In this document: in pieces, positions 12,637 through 24,934 of the stretch
How positions within the stretch are numbered: the stretch's first letter is position 1
Layout of the letters: every line of letters begins with the position of its first letter
Source of the DNA: Ceratothoa steindachneri
Lineage: Eukaryota > Arthropoda > Malacostraca > Isopoda > Cymothoidae
Assembly (NCBI GenBank): GCA_963969495.1
Contig: OZ018328.1
Coordinates: 7,353,331-7,417,330 of the forward strand
Reading direction: 5' to 3'
DNA: 64,000 bases
Made by a program: the position numbers and the translations under genes
The notes under the pieces: model-generated
The model's database searches: none
The model's input: the letters and a program-made list of their open reading frames with translations, nothing else
What the model was told of the DNA's origin: nothing

Positions 12637-15600
12637 AACCCTTCCGGGTTTAGATCTGCTAATTCATAGAACCCTTCCGGCTTTAGATGTGTTAATTCAT
12701 AGAAACCTTCCGCTTTTAGATGTAGTAATTCATAGAACACTTCCGGTTTTAGATGTTCTAATTCATAGAGCCCTTCCGGTTTTTAGATGTACTCATTCCT
12801 GGAACCCTTCTGGTTTTAGATGTACTAATTCATAGAATCCGTCCGGTTTTAGATGCGCAAACTCATAGAACCCTTCCGGTTTTAGGTGTACTAATTCATA
12901 AAACCCTTCCGGTTTTAGATGTGCTAATTCATAGAACCCTTCCGGCTTTAGATGCGCTCATTCATAGATCCCTTCCGGCTTTAGATGCGCTCATTTATAG
13001 AACCCTTCTAGTTTTAGATGTGCTAATTCATAGAACCCTTCCGGCTTTAGAGGTGCTGATTCATAGAACCCTTCCGGCTTTAAATGTTTTTATTCATAAA
13101 ACCTTTCCGGTTTTAGATGTACTAATTCATAGATCCCTTGCGGTTTTAGATGTACTAATTCATAAAACCCTTCCGGTTTTAGATGTGCTAATTCATAGAA
13201 CCCTTCCGGCTTTAGATGCGCTCATTCATAGATCCCTTCCGGCTTTAGATGTGCTCATTTATAGAACCCTTCTAGTTTTAGATGTGCTAATTCATAGAAC
13301 CCTTCCGGCTTTAGAGGTGCTGATTCATAGAACCCTTCCGGCTTTAAATGTTTTTATTCATAAAACCTTTCCGGTTTTAGATGTACTAATTCATAGATCC
13401 CTTGCGGTTTTAGATGCGCTAATTCATAGAACCCTTCCGGTTTTAGATGTGGTCATTCATAGAACCCTTCCAGTTTTAGATGTGCTAATTCATAGAACCC
13501 TTCCGGCTTTAGATGTGCTCATTCATAGAGCCCTTCCAGCTTTAGATGTTCTCATTCATAGAACCTTTACGGATTTCGATGTGCTAATTCAAACAACCCT
13601 TCTGGTTTTGGGTGTGCTAATTCATAGAACCCTTGCAGCTTTAGATGTTCTTATTCATAGAACCCTTCCGGTGTTAGATGTGCAAATTCATAGAACCCTC
13701 CCGGCTTTAGATGTGCTAATTCCTAGAACCTTTCCGGTTTTAGATGTGTTAATTCATAGAACCTTTTCGGTTTTAAATGCGCTAATTCATATAACGCTTC
13801 CGGTTTTAGATGCGCTAATTCATAGAACCCTTCCAGTTTCAGATGTGCTAATTCACAGAACCTTTTTGGCTTTCGATGTGCTAATTCATAGAACCCTCTC
13901 GGTTTTAGTTGCGCTAATTCATAGAACCCTTGCGGTTTTAGATGTGCTAATTCATAGAACCCTTCCGGTATTGGATGTGCTAATTCATAGGTCCCTTCCG
14001 GTTTTAGATGTGCAAATTGATAAAATCCTTCCGGTTTTAGATGTGCTAATTCATAGAAACCTTCCGGCCTTTAGATGTTCTCATTTATAGAACCCTTAGC
14101 GTTTGAGATGTGCTAATTCATAGAGCCGTTCTGGTTTTAAAAGTGCTAATTCATAGAACCCTTCCGGCCTTAGATGTGCTAATTCATAGAACCCTTCCCG
14201 TTTTAGATGCGCTCATTCATATAACCCTTCCGGTTTTCGATGCGCTAATTCATAGAACCCTTCCCGTTTTAGATGCGCTCATTCATATAACCATTCCGGT
14301 TTTAGATGCGCTAATTCATAGAACCCTTCAAGTTTTAGATGTACTAATTCATAGAACCCTTCTGGCTTTTGATGTGCTAATTCATAGAACCCTTCCGGTT
14401 TTAGATGTGCTAATTCATAGAACCCTTCCGTCTTTAGATGTGCTAATTCATAGAACCCTCCTGGTTTCAGTTGCGCTCATTTATAGAACCGTTTTAGTTT
14501 TAGATGTGCTAATTTATAGAACCCTCCCGGCTTTAGATGTTCTCATTCATAGATCCCTTTCGGTTTTCGATGTGCTAATTCATAGAACGCTCCCGGCTTT
14601 AGATGTTCTCAGAATATAAAACCCTTCCGGTTTTAGATGTGCTAATTCATAGAACCCTTCCGGTTTTAGATGTGCTAATTTCTCGAAGCCTTCCGGCTTT
14701 AGAAGTGCTAAGTCATAGAGCCCTCCCGGCTTTAGTTGTTCTCATTCATAGAACATTTCCGGTTTTAGATGCAGTTATTCATAGAACCCTCCTGGTTTTA
14801 GATGAGCTAATTCATAGAACCCTTATGGCTTTAGATGTTCTCATTCATAGAACCATTCTGGTTTTTGATGTGATAATTCATATAACCCTTCCGGTTTTAG
14901 CTGTGCTAAATCATAGAACCCTTCCGGCTTTAAATGTGCTAATTCATAGAGCCCTCCTGGCTTTAGATTTTCTCATTCACAGAACCTTTTCTGTTTTAGA
15001 TGTGCTAATTCATAGAAACCTCCCAATTTAGATGTGCAATTCATAGAACCATTCCAGCTTTAGATGTGCTAATTCATAGAACCCTTCTGGTTTTAGATGT
15101 GCTAATTCATAAAACCCTTCCGACTTTAGATGTTCTCATTCATATAACCCTTATGGTTTTAGATGTGCTAATTCATAGAACCCTTCTGGTTTTAGATGTG
15201 CTAATTCATAAAGCCCTTTCGGCTTTAAATGTGCTAATTGATAGAACCCTTCTGGTTTTAGAAGTGCCCATTCATAAAACCCTTCCGGCTTTAGACGTTC
15301 TCATTCATAGAACCCTTCTGGTTTTAGAAGTGCTAATTCATAGAACCCTTTCGGGTATAGATGTGCTAATTCATAGAACCCTTCCGGTTTTAGATGTGCT
15401 AATTCATAGAACCCTTTCGGCTTTAGATGTGCTAATTCATAGAACCCTTCCGGTTTTAGATTTGCTAATTCATAGAACCCTTCCGGTTTTAGATGTGCTT
15501 ATCCGTCGAACACTTCCGGCCTTAGATGTGCTAATTCATAGAACCCTTCCGATTTTAGATGTGCTAATTCATGGAACCCCTCCGGTTTTATTTGTGCAAA

Positions 15601-17833
15601 TTCATAAAACTCTTCCGGCTTTAGATGTGCTATTTCATAAAAACCTTCTGGTTTTAGATGCGCTCATTCATAGAACCCTTTTAGTTTTAGATGTGCTAAT
15701 TCATAGAACCCTTCCGGCTTTAGAAGTTCTCATTTATATAACCGTTCCGGCTTTAGATGTGCTAATTCCTAAAACCCTTCCGGTTTTAGATGCGCTCATT
15801 CATAGAACCCTTCCACTTTTTGATGTGCTAATTCATATAACCCTTCTGGCTTTAGATGTGCTAATTCATAGAACCCTTTCGGTTTTAGATGCGCTCATTC
15901 ATAAAACCCTTCCGGTTTTAGATGCGTTTTTTTATAAAACCCTTCCAGTTTCAGATGTGCTAATTCATATAACCTTTCTGGCTTTCGATGTGCTAATTCA
16001 TAGAACCCTTCCGGTTTTAGATGTCTAATTCCTCGAACTCTTCCGGCTTTAGATGTGTTAATTCATAGAGCCCTTGCTGTTTTAGATGTGCTAATTCATA
16101 GAACCCTCATGGCTTTAGATGTTCTCATTGATAGAACCCTTCCGGTTTTAGATGTGCTAATTCATAGAACCCTCCTGGTTTTAGATGTGCTAATTCAAGA
16201 ATCTTTCCGGCTTGAGATGTGCTAATTCATAGAGCCCTTACGGCTTCAGATGTTCTCATTCATAGAACCTTTCAGGTTTTAGAGGTGCTAATTCACAGAA
16301 CCCTTGCGGTTTTAGATGTGCTAATTTCTCGAACCCTTCCGGCTTTAGATGTGCTGATTCATAGAGCCTTTCCGGTTTCAGATGTGCTAATTCATAGAAC
16401 CCTATTATCTTTAGATCTTTTCATTTATAGAACCCTTCCGGTTTTAGATGTGCTAATTCATAGAACCCTCCTGGCTTTAGATTTGATAATTCATAGAGCC
16501 CTTACGGCTTTAAATGTTCTCATTCATAGAACCTTTCAGGTTTTAGATGTGCTAATTCATAGAACCCCTCCGGTTTTAGATGTGCTAATTCTATAAACCC
16601 TTCCGGCTTTAGATGTTCTCATTCATATAACCCTTCCAGTTTTAGATTTGCTAAATCATAGAACTCTTCCGGCTTTTGATGTGCTAATTCATAGAGCCCC
16701 TCCTGCTTTCGATGTTCTCATTCATAGAACCCTTTCGGTTTTAGATGTGCTAATTCATAGAACCCTCCCGGTTCTAGATGTGCTAATTTATAGAACCCTT
16801 CCGGCTTTAGATGTGCTTATTCATAGAACCATTCCGGCTTTAGATGTGCTAATTCATAGAGCCCTCCTGGCTTTAGATGTTCTCATTCATAGACCATTTC
16901 CAGCTGTAGATGTGCTAATTCATTTAATGCTTTCGGTTTTAGATGTGCTAATTCATCTAACGCTCCCGGTTTTAGATGTGCTAACTCTTAGAACCCTTCC
17001 GGCCTTAGATTTTCTCATGTATAGAACCATTCCGGTTTTAGATGTGCTAATTCATATAACCCTTCCGGTTTTAGCTGTGCTAAATCATAGAACCCTTCCG
17101 GCTTTAGATTTGTTAATTCATAGAGCACTTCCGGCTTTAGATGTTCTCATTGATTGAACCCTTCCGGTTTTAGATGTGCTAATTAATAGAACCCTTCCGG
17201 TTTTAGATGTGCTAATTTATAGAACCCTTCCAGGTTTAAGATGTGCTAATTCATACAACCCTTCCGGCTTTAGATGTGCTAATTGTTAGAACTTTTCTGG
17301 TTTTAGAAGTGCCCATTCATAGAACCCTTCCGGCTTTAGATGTTCTTATTCATAGAACCCTTCCGGTTTTAGATGTGCTAATTCATAGAACCTTTTCCGG
17401 CTTTAGATCTGCCTAATTCATAGAATCCTTCCGGTTTTAGATGTGCTAATTCATAGAACCCTTCCGGTTTTATATGTGCTAATTCATAGAGCCCTTCCGG
17501 CTTTAGATGTTCTCATTCATAGACCCTTTCCGGCTTTAGATGTGCTAATTCATAGAACCCTTCCGTTATTAGATGCGCTCATTCATAGAACCCTTCCGGT
17601 TTTAGATGCGCTCATTCATAGAACCCTTCCGTTATTAGATGCGCTCATTCATAGAACCCTTCCGGTTTTATATGCGCTCATTCATAGAACCCTTCCGGTT
17701 TTAGATGCGCTCATTCATAGAACCCTTCTGGTTTTAGATGCGCTCATTCATAGAACCCTTCCGGTTTTAGATGCGCTCATTCATAGAACCCTTTCGGTTT
17801 TAGATGCACTCATTCATAGAACCCTCCATGGTT
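12609..17833 (+). repeat. 33-bp tandem array, about 158 units, derived from PLE RT
   Basis: The common unit is gatgtgctaattcatagaa followed by cccttccggtttta, 33 bases, encoding DVLIHRTLPVL per turn. About 5.22 kb at 33 bp gives about 158 units. Unit variants include gcgctc, gttctc and gtgcta at the second and third codons, and gcttta for gtttta. The reading frame is open for 389, 169, 142, 320, 125, 169 and 133 codons in successive blocks (12921-14090, 14110-14619, 14603-15031, 15066-16028, 16219-16596, 16648-17157, 17443-17844), broken by a few one-base indels and stops. Duplicated blocks occur: an 8-unit, 264-bp block at about 12934 repeats at 13198, and a block at about 14854 reappears near 17030. 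The last 8-9 units (17560-17825) are almost identical, suggesting recent expansion at the 3' end. Confidence 0.98.
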
Positions 17834-18520
17834 TTCAAATATAAAGTGTATCGTAAATCAAATCCCCGAATTTTGCTCGTTCCATTTTTATTCCATAACA
17901 ATCGCAAACGTAGTATTTTTAATTCGATGTTTTAACCTGCCTTGAGAATTGTCCCTCCTGAATTTATGGGGGAAGAAATCTATAATATAGGACTAAATCT
18001 GTTACCCTCCCATTGGTTAGAAGATTGTTATAGATTAACTAAAACTGTTCTATCCTCCTATTACGATGCAAGATACATTTAACTAAAAATATCCTTCGCC
18101 TCCCTTTCAACTAACCCTTTTAACATCTCCACAGTCTCCTACAGCATTTAGATAACGTCTCGTTTAAATACACTTTATATTCAGTCCTGGAATACAACTC
18201 TCCTCATAATTTGGCATCGTTTATTCCATAAAATGTAGGGAATGCTCAAAAGTATACAAGGACATTCAGGAAAAGAATTACATGTACGAGTTAAAGATCT
18301 AACCAATGTACGTAACAATAATGCGCAAAGCGCCCTGTTTGCCCACAGGTCTATATGAGCTCATGTAATTAATTGGGACAATGCTGGTTCCATTTCAAAT
18401 GGTAGCAATACCATTTCATGTAATATTTTGGAATGTGTTTGTATAAATTTCATTGGTAACTTTTCAACAAACCTAGTTTCTTTGCCTTAGTTCAAATCGT
18501 CTTTATTTAATCAAAATACT
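17834..18520 (+). pseudogene. PLE-A RT end and degenerate GIY-YIG domain
   Basis: Directly after the last array unit the sequence reads GF, KYKVYRKSNPR and, after LFHNN, RKRSIFNSMF, matching GFKYSIFRKPTN and KRSVFSSMF of PLE-B. It continues with IVPPEFMGEEIYNIG and LPSHWLEDCYRLTKT. At 18200-18480 a GIY-YIG-like segment is visible: KVYKGHSGKELHVRVKDL, then NNAQSALFAHRS, HVINWDNAGSI and ILECVCINFI, which line up with KYYGQTGKQLSVRINQ, DNSAFFVHMSD, HLINWNSAKFI and IIECAFI of PLE-B. The YxG core is partly kept (KVYKG); several frameshifts exist. Confidence 0.75.
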
Positions 18521-19859
18521 TACAAACTCTTTCAAATAAATGCTTCTGTTCTCCATTCCCAGAAAAGTTTTTTTTTTTTAATAAAGACGAAAGCACTCGG
18601 AATGATTTTCATTTTGTATAATGCGCTGTATGAGGTAAGATTAGAATATGAATTACTGCGTTACATCAGCGTTGTTAATAACTATTAGGGTAATATGTAA
18701 CTACATTTTCAGGTCTCTGCATCCATTCTGTGTTTGATCACGTCTTTTGGTAAAGAGCTCCTTAATTTCAGACCGTCAAGCAATGGGCACATATCAACGA
18801 ACAAACCATCAATAAGAGAACACTCTCAAAATCTTACCCACCCGCTCGACCCTGATTCATTTAGTTTATTATCTTTCGCTTCCTCTTCTCTGGATTTAGA
18901 CATTCTGGAATCACTTTTCATTTAAAGTAAACCCAGAATTTAATCATTATTCCTCCTCTCTCAAATTGTTCATTATATAGTCAAATAAAGAAAAATACAA
19001 CCAACCAAATTCCCCAACCCCACCCCCCCTATATAGCTTTAATCCTGGCTAGTCCCGATCATAGTAATCAGTCGATATCATCAGCTCCAACAAAAGAAGG
19101 TTAGTTTCTGTCTAAAAGTTCTCAGTTTCATTTTTATTCTTTGCGTTTATTTTAAATATTTGTCCCCTTTGTATTTAAATGATCTTATATATAAAAGTTT
19201 TCCCTTAGTTTCATGTTTTTCATTCTTATTCTTTTGCTTCACTATTCCTTTATTAAGTTTAAACTTTAGTTTCTCAGTTTACTCGCATTTATTGATCGTT
19301 TGAATTAGCTTTATCCCCTGTATTCAACTGTTTTTTATCTATATTTTTCACTATCATATATTTCTATTTTTAACTTATATTGAAATGTTTTCTTTGCCCT
19401 CTGTTTTCCTTTCGGATTCCTGGCTATTTGATTTTACTTACCTTTCATTTTTCATTGTTCGCCCTGCCCTTACAATTTTGTCGGGTATTACTTTAAAAAC
19501 AAATTCTTTTTATTCCTTTTGAGTTTGATTCATGTTTATTATTCATATTTGTTATTTCCGGAATATCTTTTAATTAAGTTTCAAATTTTAAATTTTCCTT
19601 TCATGGTTAAACTCGTATTTATCGATCGCTTTATCCCTTGCATTCAACTGTTTTTAACATATTTTTTCAATATCATATATCGGTAAATTAACTTACATTT
19701 AACTACTTGCTTATTATTCTAATTGCATTTCTGTTACCTCTCTTGTTGAGTTTGACTTATTTTTCATATTGTAACTAATATTGAATTGTGTCTGCTATTT
19801 TTGCAATTTTGTCATCTAATTCTTCAAATTTCTTGTCTTCGTATTTGGAGTTCAATCCG
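18521..19859 (+). other. PLE-A T-rich 3' region with an internal duplication
   Basis: No reading frame is evident. The plus strand is strongly T-rich from about 19090 to 19850. A segment near 19284-19385 (actcgcatttattgatcg, tattcaactg, ctatcatatat) recurs near 19610-19690 (actcgtatttatcgatcg, cattcaactg, atatcatatat), an imperfect direct repeat about 325 bp apart. Confidence 0.5.
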
Positions 19860-19905
19860 CTGAAGATGGTCATTGCTAAAGACCGAAACGTCAGACAAAT
19901 AAATG
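19858..19905 (+). ncRNA. Hammerhead-like motif in PLE-A tail (candidate)
   Basis: The sequence ctgaagatggtcattgct, aaagaccgaaacgtc contains CTGANGA, then a stem ggtc/gacc, then GAAAC. Hammerhead cores have CUGANGA, a stem II hairpin and GAAA, and such motifs are known in Penelope-like elements. The base after CTGAAGA leaves a possible mismatch at the foot of stem II, and the third stem was not worked out, so activity is unproven. Confidence 0.5.
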
Positions 19906-19975
19906 TTTAAAGCGATTAAATGGGTCTTCATATTCCTCCTGCGAATTAGGTTCCCAAGGAACGACTCCCTTATCA

Positions 19976-21054
<1,079 letters not shown>

Positions 21055-21132
<78 letters not shown>
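21055..21132. repeat. (TA)n tract
   Basis: Uninterrupted TA repeats between the deleted mariner and the small PLE fold-back. Confidence 0.98.
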
Positions 21133-21135
<3 letters not shown>

Positions 21136-21250
21136 AAAACTCACAAAGTATCGCGTGAGTAAGCAATAAATGCAACAAAGCCCACTGGGAAAATTAATAC
21201 GAGGATTCCAAGTACTTTCGAACATTATTGATTTTCCCTGTGGGCTTTGT

Positions 21251-21254
<4 letters not shown>
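21133..21254. mobile_element. PLE-B-type tail fold-back between (TA)n tracts
   Basis: The left part (aaaactcacaaagtatcgcg, aagtactttcgaaca) matches the PLE-B terminal sequence at 33545-33650. The outer segment atgcaacaaagcccac recurs as its complement gtgggctttgttgcat at the right edge, so the piece is a hairpin of about 26-base arms. It has TA repeats on both sides. Confidence 0.8.

Positions 21255-21346
<92 letters not shown>
21255..21346. repeat. (TA)n tract
   Basis: Uninterrupted TA repeats joining the fold-back to the Tc1-like end at 21347. Confidence 0.98.
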
Positions 21347-21349
<3 letters not shown>

Positions 21350-22300
21350 CATTCGAAAAGTATCCGATCACCCTCAAAATCTGTATTATTTTCAATGATA
21401 TTCACAGACGCATAATTCACTTTCTATTTGTTCTATCAACATCTGGTTACTTTCATATAACGCTCTGATATGACAGCTTTCCAATGCAATCTTAAGTTAG
21501 TATTTTGGTAGTGTTCGTTGGGTGTAGGCGTACGTCAAATTTGTCCGATTTCATTTTTTTTGGCCATTTTGTTATTATTTTGTGATTTTTTTTTACAGAG
21601 AGTGGTCTAAATAAAATTTATTTCTAATGTGTGCTAAGAAAAAACTCGAGAGTGATTGTTGAGGTGTTATTGTTGCTCTTCATAAATGTGGGAAATCTCA
21701 AAGACAGATAGCTAATGAATTAAACATAGCCAGAAGTACTGTTAATTTATGGGTTTCACCTGCTAAAAACAATGTTAGCCAATCTACGTCAGTACCTATA
21801 AAACGATTTGGCAGACCATGAAAAAAGAATTTGCCAACAGACATGCTTATGAAACGTTTAATAGTGAATAATCAAACAATAACTGCGAAAGAACTAAAAT
21901 TTAATATGAATAATTTACCTTATCTGATGTTTCTGAACGAACTATCCAGGAGCGGCTACAAAAAGAACGCAGAGCACCATCTCGCCATGCTGCAAAGAAA
22001 CCATTCATGAATGAAATAATGTGTAACAAACGTGTCGCATTTTGTTGAGGAGTGGTGAAAAGTTTTATTTAGCGATGAGTCAACATTTTTAACATTCAGA
22101 AGCTGTCGTAGAATGGTTCGTCGGCCCATTAGCTCAAATAGAACGGACCCTAACTACAACCAAAAGACAATGAATCACCCTCCAAGTGTGATGATTTGGG
22201 GTTGTTTCAGTTTCCAAGGGAGAGGACGATATATTTCCTTCCTAACAACACAACTAAGAATATTGTCATCTCAATTGACAATGCCACCATTTTATTTCCT
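21347..22300 (+). pseudogene. Tc1-like transposase, truncated
   Basis: Plus strand, with a probable terminal sequence agtccattcgaaaagtatcc at the (TA)n border. The N-terminal HTH reads IVALHKCGKSQRQIANELNI and continues ARSTVNLWV, followed by a GRP box (KRFGRP) and LPTDMLMKRLIVNNQTITAK. The first catalytic motif is LFSDESTF near 22068-22092. Then come MVRRPISSNRTDPNYNQ, HPPSVMIWGCFSFQGRG and ISFL, typical of Tc1 elements. The second Asp and final Glu region are missing; the element stops near 22290 and AT-rich sequence follows. Several stops and frameshifts break it. Confidence 0.8.
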
Positions 22301-23536
22301 AGAATTCCTAGCCTGTTTTATATCTAAATGGCATTTTTCTCTTAACGGAAGGGAATTTATGAAAGTGATAATTGACTTGAGTTCTCTAGAGAAAATTACG
22401 ACCGATCTCAATATAGAAACCAAAGTAACGCTTGCATAACTTCAGGGAATCCATCAAAGGTACTTCATTTATACCATAAGAAGGGACAGTCTATTCATTA
22501 AATTAGGGAACTTGCTTCAGGGTTTTCAAGACATGCAATAGATGCAAGGAAAATGGGATTCTCTTTCTCGAAGGGAAAAAGCGGCTGTCTAGACACGCGA
22601 TCGTTTCGCTTAACAGGAAACGGTCAAGCGAGGTATATGGAAGCCTTGGTTTTATCCGAGGCTAAGAGCGAACTCTTTGTGCCGTCAGCTCTACTCGGTC
22701 GAGCGCTCGTTGTTCTAGTGACAGGGCAGCAATCTTCATAAACACATAACAGTTGAAATGTAATAATTCTCTAATTCATTAGCTTAGTTTTTATATAAAT
22801 GATATGATTTCATGTTATTTATATTATATTAATTTAGACTGTCAGTGATTTAATCGGCAGCTGTTTCCCTTAAGCCAAATATTTTTTTTAGGTTTTCTCG
22901 GAATGGCAAATAACGGTGTGGTTCGATTATCTCGACTGGCTCCAGAGGTTTTCCAAGAGTCAAGGAAAGAAGGGTTTTCTCGAAGGATAAAAGCATCACT
23001 CTTCATTCTGGAATGGACGCCGGGATCAATTGACAATCAGCAATTTCGCTAAAGATACGCTAGTTGAAATTAAATACTACTTTAATTCCATAGACTTAAC
23101 TTGTAATATTAATTTTAAGATTTCATGTAGTTTATACTTTAATAATTTAGATTTTTATTCGTCAGATCTCCTCCAAAACCTAAAGAATTTTAGACTTTTC
23201 TTGGAACCCAATGATGAGTTGCGTTTGCTCGAAACGGCGACATTTTCTTTCATGTTTATCATTATCTTTTAGATAGATATCAAACAACTCATTGAATTTA
23301 TTTATATTTAAATAAATATTTATTTATTAATTTAATAAATAATATCACTATACTCCTAGTCTTCATATTTCTACTAATTTGCTAAGGCTAAGTAGTGTGA
23401 GTATGGACTCAATAGTTCATGAACTAATTTAAGTTTGGGTTTAGTATTTCTTGCGATATGAGGTCGCGCGTGTCTTGATGAAAGATCACTCTTCTTCTAT
23501 TGATTAATGCTGGCTTTAAGCTTCCTTTCTATTTGA
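22301..23536. other. No recognised feature
   Basis: AT-rich sequence with short open stretches (80 codons at 23030-23272 is the longest) that I cannot assign. The segment 23280-23345 is nearly pure A/T. Confidence 0.4.
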
Positions 23537-24038
23537 TTGAAGTTGATGCTCTTCAATTTTAGATTAAAGAAAATATTGATCAATAAGAGAAGTATAGATT
23601 CCTTGATATTTTAAGTCATGCCATATGTAAAGCGGCAATTTTATTGTTAATCATTATTTTAATGAAAGAAATAATCGAAAGCAGATTTGTTTTTATACTA
23701 GCCTAGTCTACTAAACTCGAAGCCTAGTTAACTGTAGGCCTTAGACAAACTCGAGACATACCTTAGTCGACATACCTGATTGATTAATGCTGGCGACTAA
23801 GTTATGTCGAAATTTAAGCCTCGAGATTGTCTAAGGCCTACAGTTACCTAGGCTTCGAGTTTAGTAGACTAGGCTAGTATAAAAACAAATCTGCTTTCGA
23901 TTATTTCTTTCATTAAAATAATGATTAACAATAAAATTGCCGCTTTACATATGGCATGACTTAAAATATCAAGGAATCTATACTTCTCTTATTGATCAAT
24001 ATCTTCTTTAATCAAAAAATGAAGAGCATCAACTTCAA
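23537..24038. mobile_element. 0.5-kb near-perfect palindrome (fold-back or MITE-like)
   Basis: Left arm about 23537-23775, right arm about 23807-24038, near-identical reverse complements for roughly 235 bases, with only a few differences. The arms include agaagtatagattccttgat and its complement atcaaggaatctatacttct. The centre is about 30 bases and contains attgattaatgctggc, which also occurs just left of the palindrome at about 23503. No coding sequence is seen inside. Confidence 0.9.
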
Positions 24039-24479
24039 TATTAACTCATGAAAGAAGAAAGATGGTTTAATATCGCTCTTATTAATACACTTATATATCA
24101 ATTTTATATGTCTATATTTATAGCAATTCCATTATATTGTTTAAACGTGTAATTTATAAACTTTAAAAATATTTAATTGTTTCATGCACGAAATCGAACA
24201 CCAATTGTGTCGTCGCGTCACAAGATTACACCTACCAATCAGAGCGCAGCAATCAAACACTTGTAATTTCTGCGCTCGCCTCAATTTTTCTCGAAGCAAT
24301 CTCTTGTCGTTTGTAACTACAAAAAAACGGAATTTAGATACCTTTGATAGTTTTCTTGCACTTTAAAAAAATAACAGCATGGGTAAAAAAACCCCGAATA
24401 TCGAGATAAAATGTTATTTTATTGTGCAATATTATACAGAAATTTTTACGTTCTTACAAAAGCCTACAGGAATGAACAT

Positions 24480-24775
24480 GTCATATTATGGATATCTTTA
24501 TTTACAGATCCTCTGTACCCATAATGACGTTGGCAGAAGAAGATCGCATTCTCATTAAAGCTGGAAGAGTATTGCGAGAATTTCCTGGAAAAATGTGGAA
24601 AAGACATTCTGTGGAAAGACTTAAAAAAGATTCGTCAAACGGGAAGCGCCTCAAGAAGATAAACCAGGAAGTAATTTATCGCAAAGAGCAATTGCTCAAA
24701 ACTTGAATATTGGAAGGAGTTCTGTACACCGAATAATTAAGACACAAAAGCTAAAAGTCTTCACGAGGTTACTGA
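24480..24775 (+). pseudogene. Mariner-type transposase N-terminus only
   Basis: Plus strand: MTLAEEDRILIKAGRVLREF followed by PGKMWKRHSVERLKKDS is the N-terminal HTH, the same type as in the copy at 235-1206 (FREFPDRNWIRRSVYNLI). After a frameshift, SQRAIAQNLNIGRSSVHRII continuing KTQKLKVFTR is the second HTH. The catalytic domain is absent; the sequence passes into a G-run and (TA)n. Confidence 0.8.
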
Positions 24776-24797
24776 GATATTATTTTTTTATAGGGCG

Positions 24798-24920
<123 letters not shown>

Positions 24921-24934
24921 CTCATTTCAGGTAT

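Noticed and set aside
12921..14090. A host leucine-rich repeat gene
   Set aside because: The LPVLDVLIHRT repeat lacks the LRR consensus and is flanked by PLE RT sequence on both sides.
12609..17833. CRISPR array
   Set aside because: Units are contiguous 33-mers without unique spacers, and the origin from PLE coding sequence is visible.
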